A stretch of 64,000 nucleotides of DNA. Origin: Heligmosomoides polygyrus polygyrus. Lineage: Eukaryota; Nematoda; Chromadorea; Rhabditida; Heligmosomidae. The position numbers and the translations under genes are program-made. The stretch covers positions 108,084,221 through 108,148,220 of the forward strand of contig OX377202.1 in NCBI GenBank assembly GCA_947396885.1, in the 5' to 3' direction. This document shows, piece after piece, positions 12,401-24,500 of this stretch. Numbering within the stretch: position 1 is the stretch's first letter; the number at the start of each line of letters is the position of its first letter. The notes below the pieces were generated by a model. It saw only the letters and a list, made by a program, of their open reading frames with translations. It was not told the origin of the DNA and searched no databases.

Positions 12401-15400
12401 CTACACAATGCACTCATCTAGCTCGTCGTGATTCTCATTTGATTGATAGTGTAAACGATGTTTTCTTGAAACAGCGAAGTGAAGATATGTTTGCCATTTT
12501 CAATTCTTTTTGTTATGCCGTACTCTCCTCACAAACATAACAAAACTCGCTATCAACCGAAGGGAAGTTGCAACGGGATGAGTACATCACGTAATCCCTC
12601 CTACAGGCGAAAATTGTTGCTCTTCTGCATTTCGAAACAAGTTTTAAACATTTTTTATTGAAAAAAAAAGTATGGGATCTATACCGTCCGGGGGGGGGGG
12701 TACAGAATTAAAAATTATGTAACGAATTGACTTGACACTCAACAGAGCGGATTAAAAAAACAGAATAAAACCTAAGCTGACAAATTTCACAAAGAAAAAG
12801 GGAAAAAATAAGGTTTTCGTAGAGTTGCACCACGGTTGTAAACAGACAACGTTATGCGCCCCCTCACTATGATGGATCCGGGTTATAACATGTCAGGCGG
12901 CGGTCAGCACGCGGTATGCGGCTTTATTGGCCTCGTTTACATGATAGATCCCGGTTATAACATGTCAGGCGGCGGTCAGCTGTGTTTGAATGCGCTTTGC
13001 CCGCCGAGACGTCTTTAGAACCGCTGTTATTTGTTTGTTTTTTGCTCGTTTCTTCGTTTCGTTCTTTTTTAGGTCCTATTCTGCTCTCTTCAATCCGCTC
13101 TGCGAGTGTCAAGTCAATTTGTTACATAATTTTTAATTCTATGCCCCACGGACTAAGATAGATCCAAATTGTGTTTACTTTTCGAGGCAAATAATCAAAA
13201 AATTTCAAAAAAAAAGCCATATCATATTTTGTTTATTTGATTTTTGATATAAAGTGCCTGGTATTATCTCTATCTTCATTTTGATTTGAGATGTGCTCTG
13301 CTCAATTTCAAATGCGTCGAGCTAGCTTTGAAAAGTACCCATTTCTAGTGAATATGGTATATGCAGTGATAGGTGGAACTAGAACTTTTCTAGTAGTCTC
13401 ATCACATAACCGCTAATACGAAGTCAAAAAAAAAAATCCAGAATCGCGTCTAATACGCAGCTGGCTCAAATATGGCAGTGAAATTGTTTGGGACCATGCT
13501 AGACAGAAACCAAATCAACGAACCAGTTTCTGCTCGGTGCGCGCTTTGATCTTATGATTGATTCTGCTCCGCTCCAAGGCAGTATGCGGTCCATCCGGTA
13601 GGCGTGTCAGCTGGTCTTGAAGCTCCTGAAATCTCCCCATCTGTTATGAACGACAAAACAATGATTTTCACGTTTGATAAGGAATAAAGGACGGCGTTTG
13701 TCAATTCTTTCTTGGATGCGCCGCGCATTCTACTTCTACGGAATATCGTGGAGGAAATATGGGTGGGCACTTTCCCACAGAATAAATTGCGAAGGCCAGA
13801 TGATAGACAAATTAATGATATGTTCTTCCGAAACAACTTTGGTACTAATTCACCTGCCCCGGAGGGACGTAAGGTGTGGTTGCGCTGGGCAGAACCCGAA
13901 CCAATAACCTTCAAATCATACTGTGCTACAGTTTCCACCAAAGTAGATAGTTAAACCGAAACAAGGCCATGGAAATAGAAAAATGAAAGGTTGTGAGAAC
14001 AGCCAGTCTTGTACCCGACATCGTCATCGGAAAGGACCTAATAAAGGTTGAAAAATCCCCAAATAAGAAAGAGCGGTTCATGTCGCAAATGTGGGCAGCA
14101 TGGGGTGGATGTGGCGTGCTAGCCAATCACAACCAATAAGAACGCCGATCAAACCCTAGCCCGCCAATCATGTAACCGACTAAACAGATCTCGTCTGAGC
14201 AGTATGCCCATTTTATGCAACCTGGGCCCGGATTCATCAAACAATGGGTATAGGTAGAGATATCTAAGGAAATCGTACCGACTGCTAGAGGGTAGTGAGT
14301 ACGATTCGTATTCATGAAATGAGTAAGAGTAAGATACATCTAGGCTTCTTGAGAGAAGAGCGGATCTTTTTAGAGCGCCATTTTGTCAATAGGGCGCGAA
14401 CAACTCGCGGGTATACGTATGTACTCACGACGATCGGAGGGTTTTCTCTTCCCACTGATATACCCACGATTTGGCAGGTAAGGTCTATCATGAATCGTAG
14501 GTATGTCCACATCGTAGGTATGTCCACTCCTATACCCAGCTTACCCGTGGGTATGCATTTTGATGAATCCGGGCCCTGATTGGCTGTCTCGCCTCATATT
14601 TCCCATGCTGCTCACATTTGCGACTAGTACCGAAAGAGCTAAAGGACCTCCTCACACTTGTCTGAATAAGGAGCACAACCTGAAGGGCCACTGACCCTGA
14701 TCTGATCCCGAACGTCGGCAATATGTCTCCTCAGGCTCCGTAGGCGATTCACTCCAGGTTGAAGACAGATATTCTCGAACTGCATCGTTATGAAGAAGCA
14801 TTCCGTCGTGAATTTGTCATCATTTACCGGTGCTGAAAGCACAACACCGTTATTCGACGAAAAAATCACAAGTCAGGCTTTTGACAATGAATTAGCCTAG
14901 GTTTAGCGATCTTCGTTGAAAAAGTTTGGAGAAAAGGAAAGCAATGACTCACGACACTTCTCTGCAAACTCCTTTGCTCCATGAAGATCCATCTTGAGAC
15001 GAGTCTTCTCGGCGATATCCACTCGGCTGTTCTTTTGGAACGGATACATCTGATTCACCTGAATAAACGAACAGCTGATCACGTCTCTTAGCTATACAAT
15101 GGATCCGATCGAAAATACCACCATATACCCTCAGATAATTGGATGATTCGGATAATGGCGATTTTACGGACCCCGGTTTTTGAATGATTCGGATACGGGC
15201 AATTTCGCAGACCTCGGATCTTTGGATGATACGGATCGGGTTGTCCGAATCGGATATCCGAAAATGATTCATTCGGATCCAGTGTTAACTCTCAACATAA
15301 GAGTAGAGCTAACTACCAGGCTGTCCAATAATTCTTGTCCGAAAATTTCATCATTTTTAATTTTTTATCAACTTTATTGAAAAACAAGTCTGTTTTGAAA

Positions 15401-18400
15401 AACAAGGTGGCGATGTCCGTTCCTCCACGTGGTGCCACTGGAAACTACTCGCTCTGCGAGTTAAGCCGAACACGGACACTCGATTGCAGGCGACAGGCCC
15501 TTGTGACAGGCCGGCCTACGAAGACCCATGTCACATCAAATGGTGTATGACAGCTCAAGTGTTTCGAGATAGTGCTACGGCGTCCGCGGGAGCCGACGCG
15601 CACTCGCAGAGCCCGGCGAGTGTGAGAAGTATGAGAGGGTCCCTGATGCGAGGACGGCATCGGGGGGCAACTGAGCTAGTCCGAAAGTCCCGTAACGTAA
15701 GCAGGACCCGCGTGGCAACGCTGAATGTGGGTACGTTGACGGGCAGCTCGTGCGAGTTGGTTGAAGCACTGGAGCGTAGAAGAGTTGATTTCTGTGCGGT
15801 GCAGGAGACGAGGTGGTCCTGCCGTAAGTCAAGGGACATAGGACGTGGCTTCAAGGCCGTTCTATGTGGAAGTCCCAGGACCACCAGTGGTGTCGGAATA
15901 ATCGTCTCCGAACGATTTCGTGATTCGATTGTAAGCGTCGAGCGCTTTGACGATCGATTGATGAAGATCGTTGTCGCCGCGAAGGAGCGACTCTATCACT
16001 TCTTCTCTGCGTATGCTCCGCAGACTGGCTGCTCGGATCAAGCCAAGGAGGAGTTTTGGAGCCTGCTTGATGAGAAGACAGCAGAGGTACCGTCGAAAGA
16101 TGTCATCATAGTCGCTGGTGACCTCAACGGGCACGTCGGCGCGACGAAAGACGGGTACGGCTGTCATGGTGGGTTCGGTTACGGATCGCGTAACGCAGAT
16201 GGTGAGCGTATCCTTGAATATGCGGAATCGCACAACCTCACCATAGTGAACACCGTATTTCGCAAAAGCGATTCCCACCTCATCTCGTTCTATAGCGGGA
16301 ACACCAGGACTCAGATAGACTTTGTCCTTGTGAAGGATCGAGACCGAAGTCTTGTCACAGACGCGAAGGTCGTGCCGTATGAGACGGTCGCCCCACAGCA
16401 TCGACCGCTGATCTGTACTTTAAAGATCGCCCCTCCGAGGCTGAAGCAGGTCGAGCGATGCGGTGCACCAAGAATGAAGTGGTGGCGAATGAAAGAGAAG
16501 GAAGCAGCTGTGATTTCTCGCGTGCGGTTACCGACAGTGACAACTGTCGACGAAACTTGGGAGAAGGCCACCGACGCGATTCGTCACGCTGCACGGTCGG
16601 AGCTCGGCATCACGAAGCCTGGGCGACGGAAGGTCGACAAGCAGGCCTGGCTGTGGACAGATGACGTGAAAGCCAAAGTTCGAGAGAAGAAGACGCTATA
16701 TCACGTGTTTCTCGGCGAAAAGACAGCCGATAACTGGCGGAAGTACCAAGAAGCGAAGAAAGCTGCAAAGAAGGCCGTGGCTGTTGCAAAAGCCACTCAT
16801 TATGGAGATGTCAACGAGAAGCTCGAGTCGCGCGATGGTGAGCGGTATCTGTACCGACTCGCAAAGAATCGCCATCGCCAGACCGAGGACATCGAGAAGT
16901 TCTTCGGCATCAATGATGAGAACGGCCGTCTTCTTATGGACCGCAAGAAGGCATTGAAGCGATGGCGCGATTACTTTGAGGAAATCTCTACAGTAGAATT
17001 TCCTCATCCAGCCATCCCCTCAACGGCTCCAACCCACGGCCCCGTTCAGAAGATCACCGTGGAGGAGATTGAAGCGGCTTTGAAGAAAATGAGGCCAGGC
17101 AAAGCGACTGGGCCCGACGACGTGGCAGCAGAACTGTGGAAGTCGAAGTTTTGGTACCCTGCTGAGTGGTTGGCGAAGTTCTTTAATCAGGTTGTGGCGG
17201 AGAAAAAAGTGCCTGAGAGTTGGCGCCAAAGTACGACGATTCCGATTTGGAAGAAGAAGGGAAGTCCTGCAGACTGCTCCAATTACCGTCCGATTTGCTT
17301 GCTTTCGCACAGCATGAAGATCTTTGAGCGAATTGTCGATGGACGAATTCGGGACATCGTCCAGCTGTCCAGCAATCAGTTCGGCTTCGTGGCTGGCTGT
17401 GGCACCATTGATGCCATACACGCCGCGCGCCTCCTGATAGAGAAGCATCGCGAGAAACAGAAGGCAGTGCATATCGCCTTCCTCGACTTGGAGAAGGCCT
17501 TTGACCGCGTACCGCGTGAAGTGATATGGTACGCCTTGCGACATAATGGAGTTCCCGAAGAGCTCATAGAGTGGGTGCGAATTCTCTACTCTTGTCCAAA
17601 GAGTCGACTGCAAGCTGCAGCTGGAACCTCGATCTAGTTCCCCATCTCTGTCGGGGTACACCAGGGTTCTGCGCTTTCCCCACTCCTCTTTGTTGTCGTC
17701 ATGGATGCCATCACACGAGATCTTCAGAAGCCCGTCCCTTGGACGTTGCTTTATGCCGATGACGTGATGCTCGCTAGCGAAGATAAAGGTGAACTCGAGC
17801 GAGAGGTGCAAGCTTGGTGTGATCGCTTGGAGCGGTTTGGACTCAGATTGAACGTGAAGAAGACCGAGTATTTAACGACGGACGTTACCGAGTCCAGCTC
17901 CATCAAGGTTAACGGCATCGAGCTTCCACGCACTGCGGTCTTTAAGTACCTGGGATCAGCAGTCGCGTCTGACGGCAAACTGATGGTCGAAGTGAATTCA
18001 CGCGTGAGTGCAGCTTGGTCCAAGTGGCGCTCGTTGACTGGGGTGCTCTGCGATAGGAAGATACCGGAGCGCTTTAAGTCAAAGATCTACAGAGCAGTCA
18101 TCCGGCCAGTAGCGATGTACGGCGCTGAGTGTTGGCTGCGACCAAGGAAGTTGAAGCGCGCCTCAGCGTCATGGAGACGAAGATGCTGCGCTGGACGGCA
18201 GGAGTCACGCGCATGGACCGCATTCGAAATGATGCTATTCGGTAGAAGTTCGGTGTCGCGTCGATAACTGACAAGATGCGCGAAGCTCGCTTACGATTGT
18301 ACGGCCACGTTCTGCGTGGAAAGGAAGATAGCGTCCGCAAGATAGGCCTTAAGTTCGAGGTGGTAGGAAAGCGGCCTAGAGGGCGCCCGAAGCAGCGCTG

Positions 18401-18547
18401 GGCTGATACGTTACATACGGACTTGAAAGCGGCTGGCGTCCACCCTGATCTAGCGCTGGATCGGGAAAGGTGGCGTCATGACACCAGAATAGCGGACCCC
18501 GCTACGAAGCGGGACAGACGCTGAAGAAGAAGAAGAAGAAGAAGAAG

Positions 18548-18578
<31 letters not shown>

Positions 18579-21500
18579 CTAATAAACAATATAATTACCA
18601 CAGTTACCCACAACAGTGGCCCATCGATTGGGCAGGTCGCCGATGTCCTTCGCCCAGAACTCCGGGGGCTGCGACTCGAAGAAATCCGCGATGTCGGATT
18701 TGAGGTTGTCGTAGTTGGTGAATTTTCTTCCGGCCAAACGGTGCTTCAGCGGGCGGAACAAGTGGCAGTCGGAGGGGACGAGGTCCGGGGAATAAGGCAG
18801 ATGGGCAACCGTCTCCCAGCCGAGCGTCGCCAACTTCTGCTGGGTCTCCTTCGCCACGTGGGGGCGCGCGTTGCCGGGCAGCAGGTGGACCGATGCCCGT
18901 CGGGGACGCTTTTCTCGGATGGCGGCGGCTAGTTTCTCGAGCTGATCGGTGTAGATGGAGGGGTGACCGTCCTGCCTTGCGGGAGCAGCTCGAAGTACAG
19001 CATGCCCTTGGCGTCCCACCAGCAGCAGAGCATGATCTTCAGCGGGTGCTCCCTGTCCTCGAGGCTCGTGTCGCCGCTCTCGAAACGACTGAACCAGCTC
19101 CTGACTGTGCGTTGGGACACCGCATCCTCCCTGCACGCTCTGCAGATGTTGGCGACCACGGTGCCAGTGTCGTTGTCCAGCAGCCACTAGTAGTCCTCAA
19201 CGTACGAATTCGAACTTGGTCCATTTTAGCTTGTACTGGTAGCTAGACGCGGCGACTGCGCCTTATATACCCCTAGCGTGGAACTCTGGAGAACCTTCTA
19301 GAAGGTTTTTACACTTGCCTGATATTATAACACTTCTAAGGAAAATATAGAATTTTACAAATTTTCGGACAGGAATTATTGGAGAGCCTGGTACAAAAAC
19401 ATTGTAGTCTCGGGTTGGAGTGAACCAGTTAAGGAAAACAACCGTTAGCCTAGTAAATCTGTGCAAAAACTGACCTTTGACAGATCAATCTTAGACGACA
19501 GTTCGAACAAAACACACATCAGGTTCACAACGAAAGTATGTGAGGCAAGCGTGGCGAAATCAGCCTGGAACAGAACACGTTGTTGATGAATAAGCAGATT
19601 TAGATCATACTTCACACATTTCAAACCAAACTGAACACCTTACAAATCGAAGTGAGCGTTGTAGGGCCTGTTCATACTTCGCGACGGGAGCGACAGCAGA
19701 GGGAGCAACAGGGCAAAGAATACATATCGATCAGTGTCGAGCCGTTGTCTGGGAAAAATCGATAGGCATACTTTGCTTTGTCGCTCTTGTCGCTGTGTCG
19801 CTCCCGTCGCGGAGTATGAACAGGTCCTGATGCAGAAGTTAATTTGGACACTGAATGAAGGTCGTGTCGGATTTTCATTTAAAATTGCACTAGTACTTTA
19901 AAAAATTGTAATTTACCTACCCAAAAAAGACGCAGTGTTTTCAACTTACATAAAAGTTTCATATCTTACAAAACTGGCTGGCTTTAGGCATGTTTTAAAG
20001 CTCAAAAAAGCAGAAATTCACGTACATGCAGACCTAACTGCTGCACAGCTTCAGTGAAAAGCTGTCACACTACCAATAGGATTAACATAGTACTGTTTTA
20101 GGTGAGCACATGGTGCAAATTCTCCCTCTAACACAAAAATTTTCGCTTTTTGTGCTTTAAAAAACGTAAGTCCGTTACAGGATGTTCATTTTCGACCTAA
20201 ACCCCTGCTCTTTGAACATTCCGCTTAAGCGAATAATAAAATAACATTTCAAAGAAAGTCAACATCAATTTTTAAAGTGAAAATTTACTCCGATTCTCAT
20301 AAAACAATCGAAAGATGTCCATTTTGATTTCAGAAGCGCTCAGTTTTGAAAAGTGAGCGTTCGAAGTGAAAGCGGTATCAAGTGGCGACCTTACCCTCAT
20401 TTGCGCCCGCTTCTCATTCAGTCTGACGACCGCTGCAAAGTAGTCCAGGCAACGTCCACGAGATGAAGCGTTCGCTACGAGCTGGTGTATAATCTGGTGC
20501 GTTAGCGACTAAAATTAAGCGATTACGGTCTCCTAGTAGAATACTGAAGAGATTTTTAGGCTGACTCACTCTAGTCGCCTCGAATCTTCGACGATAACTC
20601 TCGTACATCATGTTCACACCGTCTTTTGGCGTCTCCATCACGCCAAAGAACTTGCTTGCGATAGGACCCTGAAGAATTCAAGGCAATATGAGCTATCAGC
20701 TCACGTGTGAGTGAAATCCGTTCAACTCACAACGAATTCATCACAAGGAATCCCGTAAGCGAGAAATGGGCCGAGGTAGGAGAGGTGAGCTATTTCGCGA
20801 CCCGTGATGTTGGTGACGAGTTCTGGCAAGAAATCGGGACGATTGACCATCTAAAACAACTCCTTAGTATTCGAACGTTGACAACAGAAGTCTGTTCCCT
20901 TCCAGTTTGGAGGAAAACGAAAACTGCAGAAGCTACACGGCGTTTTCATTCGAACTGCATCTCAAAACACATGAATCCCTGTAAGAGAAAAACCTGACCA
21001 AGTCCGCTAGAGGTCGTTTGTTTCCGTCTACTCGCACGGAGATTAGCTGGATGATCGCACGAAATAACAAGTGCACACAATCGTCGCGATTCGTCATCAT
21101 ATGCTGGTAAATCATCGAATCCCTCTGTTGCGTTAGTATCGGATTGAACACCTAAAAACAGCAAATCGGTCAGGTTCAGGAGCTATAACGCTCCATTTAG
21201 GAAGAGTTCCTAAGAGTCACTCTTTAGGGTCATAAAAGGTAGTTCAGCCTTCCCTTCGTCTGCACTTAAGTACGCGTAAATGCCCTGAACCTTGGCGCGT
21301 CTCAGACACTAGGTTGGTTCGTAAGCAAGCATAAAAGGGTTTGGAACCGAGCACGAAAGAAGGCCACGCCCCCCCCCCCCCCCCCCCCCCGCAGCACGTG
21401 TTGCTATTGCACTGCAGCAGGGGCAGTGGCCGCTCTTCGTAGGCCAACTAGGTGTCTGAGACAGACAAGGTTAAAATTCAGCAGTAAATCTGTTCCAAAC

Positions 21501-24500
21501 CCTTTCATGCTCGGTCACTAACCGACTTTTTCCTAACAACGAAAGGTTCCCAACTCAAGGTGAGCTTTTGCGATGCTATTTTGGCAGGATGTAGGGCCCT
21601 GTGAGCAGAGTCCAGAATCACAGTTAGCTTTTGCTGAACGCTTTTTTAAAGGCCTGAAAAGGAGGTCTGAAAGCGCGCGCAAGTATCATGAAGCCCTACG
21701 ACACTCCGCAATGTGTGTCTCGGCGGCGCAGTTGGTAGGAGGGGCGCCTCATAGGAGTACACCGAATGGGTTTTAAGTTCGACTGCGCGCACTGCCGAAA
21801 TTTCTGCACTATTATTTTGTTGTTATTACGCTTTCCCATGCTCACAGGAGCGGATTTTAGACCACCAATGCTTACAACAAACCAAGACTGTCTACTTGCG
21901 CTTTCATGTGTGCCAGTTTTCCAACAATGCCTATCTGCACCATATCATTTCTCTGGAAATAAAAAGTCCTGTCTTCAGTTTCGGTCAACAGCTATGGTAC
22001 AAATCTATGAATCAAGTAAAACACAAGCGTCACACCAACAGCCTCTTACAAAGCCAGTGAGGAACAATCTTCGCCCTGGCAAGGAATTACCACTTCTTCT
22101 TCGTTGAACGCGCAATCCGTGGGTGCAGAGAAAGGTCCTGAGTGAACATCGACGTGCCGAGCTGCCACGCACTCGGATGACAGACAGGAAAGGTCCCATT
22201 TCCATTATACCTCTAACTTGAACCGCCCTGACAGTCCAAATCTCAATATATGGCGTCCAGGAGGAGTCTTTTTATGGCATCCGCAACCGCAATCTCTCGC
22301 CTTGTTAGAGATGTGAAATCCAGTGTGAAGGTGGAAAGTAGTCGGCCGACAACACCTTCAGGTGAGAAAGATATTTTTGGCACACTTATGTACCGATATC
22401 GCCCGGGTCCATAATATTCAATCATAAGGTACGCGTATTTGTGTGCAGTTACGGTATTGTTGATGATATGGTGTGATATGTGGTGGTGCAGATAGGCATT
22501 ATTGAAAAACTAGCACATATGAAGGCGCAAATAGACAGCCTCGGCTTGTTGTAAGCATTGCTGGCCTGAAATTGACTCCTGTGAGCATGAGAAAGCGTAA
22601 TAACAACAAACTAATACGTGCAAAAACTTTGGCAGCACGCGGAGTCGAACTTAACCCCCCCTCCGATGTGCTCCTATGAGGCGTCCCGCCTACCAACTGT
22701 GCTACCGAGGCATGCCTCGCCAGGTGTCGTAGGGGTTGATGATATTTGCGCGCACGCTTTCAGACCTCCTTTTCAGGTCTTCAAAAAAAAGCGTTCAGCA
22801 AAAACTAACTGTGATTCTGGACTCCGCTCACAGGGCCCTACATCCTATCAAAATAGCATCGCAAAAGCCCAGCTTGAGTTGGAAACCTTTCCTTGTAAGA
22901 TAATAGACCTGCTTTCCACATCCTCTTCAAGATTGCAATTCCCACTCCTAGCTCATGCTTCCATGCATCACTACCATTCAAAGGTGGCTCAACACATAGC
23001 CTGTGCAAAGCCTAGCAAACTTTAATTACATTGTGGTCATCTGAGAAACAGTAACAGTAATTATAGGAAAGAACTGAGCATGGGAATCACCTCAGACAGC
23101 GCGTTCTCATCGCACAGCGACTTGTTCGTGCAGTGAGCGATGATGTCGCCCAGAAGTGTATTTGATACCAAATTCGAGTAGAGTAAACGAACGAGCGATG
23201 AACGCGCCAGTTTGCCCGACATGCTAAAAAAGATTAAAAATTGGTACGGATGTTGAAAGCAAGAGAAATAAAACAAAAATAAACCACTTACAAAGGCTCG
23301 TAGTACCCGCGAAGAAGAATAACAATATTCGACAACACTAACTCCCGAAGATCTAAGCACATCTGCTTCTCGAAGTCTTGCAGAAACTGAAAATTTTCTT
23401 TACATTGATGGCTTTGGGGGAAGAAAAGAGCCTTAGACAACCGACCTCATTACGGCTCTCAATATTCAGACGACTGTACGTCGACATCAAGTAATTTAAA
23501 GCCATTGCTTCCTTTGTACTACCAATTTTGTCCAGCTCAGGGATGTACAGAATCGATCCCAGAGAATCTTCTGTAAACGAACGCGGATTGGTAACAGATG
23601 AAGCTGAAGAATCCGTAGTAGTCTGTTAAGGCTATGTATATACCGTTTTCACGTCAAAATGGACACTTTTCAAATCAAATTGGACACTCTTCTTAGCAAG
23701 CGGTACTTTTGAAACCAGACTAAACACCTTCCAAGTCAAAGCGAGCTCATTCCAGATTAAAATAGAAACTCTCCGCGACGGTTAGAATATTATTTTGTTC
23801 CAGGAAAAACAAGGTTAACTTTATTTTGAACTTTTTAATTGACCTAACCCCAACAGGCGAAGGGTTTGAATTACTATCAAATACGTATGTTTAAAGGAAA
23901 GAATCAAAATGTAGAACTTTGGCCGCAAGAAGCATCTGCAACAAACTTGGCTCAGCTGAAAAAACACCCCAAACGAATCAAAATTTCTTTTAAAAATACA
24001 AGACGGCAGCAATAATTCAGTGTGAAAAAGAAGAGTTCGCGCCATGCACTGGATTAGATCGCCGCGACTTTCCTTTGATTGATAGTGTAAATGGGTGAGG
24101 ATGTGTGTTCTTTTATAATTGTTCTTGTTGTACCGCTTACATCTGTGTTACTCCATGCAAACAATATTTTTTCTATCAATCGAATAGATTCGCGACGATC
24201 TAGTCAAGGCCTTTCCCGACCTCCTTTTTTAATACTATGTAGGGTTGCCCACTTTCTGCGCTTTAAGAACACATTCCAATTCATTATTTTCACTTGAAAA
24301 ATAAAAATTTCATAAAATTTTAAACGGTGTGTCCACTTATTGGGAAGATAAAATAAAAAATTTCGACACTATTGTACTTTCACGACTCCAGGGGCCAGAT
24401 TCATCAACCGCTTACCGGTCGGTAACGATATATCGGTTGTCGTGTCTGTGTCTCTGTATATCTCTGTATCACATACTGTCACGGTATAGTGGCGACCGCC

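Larger units (their letters stand above)
15316..19391 (-). mobile_element. mariner element carrying a nested LINE
   Basis: Terminal inverted repeats of about 36 bp (CCAGGCTGTCCAATAATTC on the left, CCAGGCTCTCCAATAATTC read from the right) match at nearly all positions. TA duplications flank them (15314-15315, 19392-19393). The transposase is on - (about 19230-18579). Its N-terminal HTH ([20 protein letters not shown]) runs directly into the later [14 protein letters not shown] motif, so an internal deletion has removed the first catalytic Asp. The second Asp is Gly (PGNARPH), and the third region, [12 protein letters not shown], remains. It cannot be active. It lies in the ufd-2 intron 15059-19474. 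Confidence 0.9.

Noticed and set aside
15862..16401. Long - strand frames over 15555-17811
   Set aside because: They are shadows of the GC-rich LINE coding frame on +.
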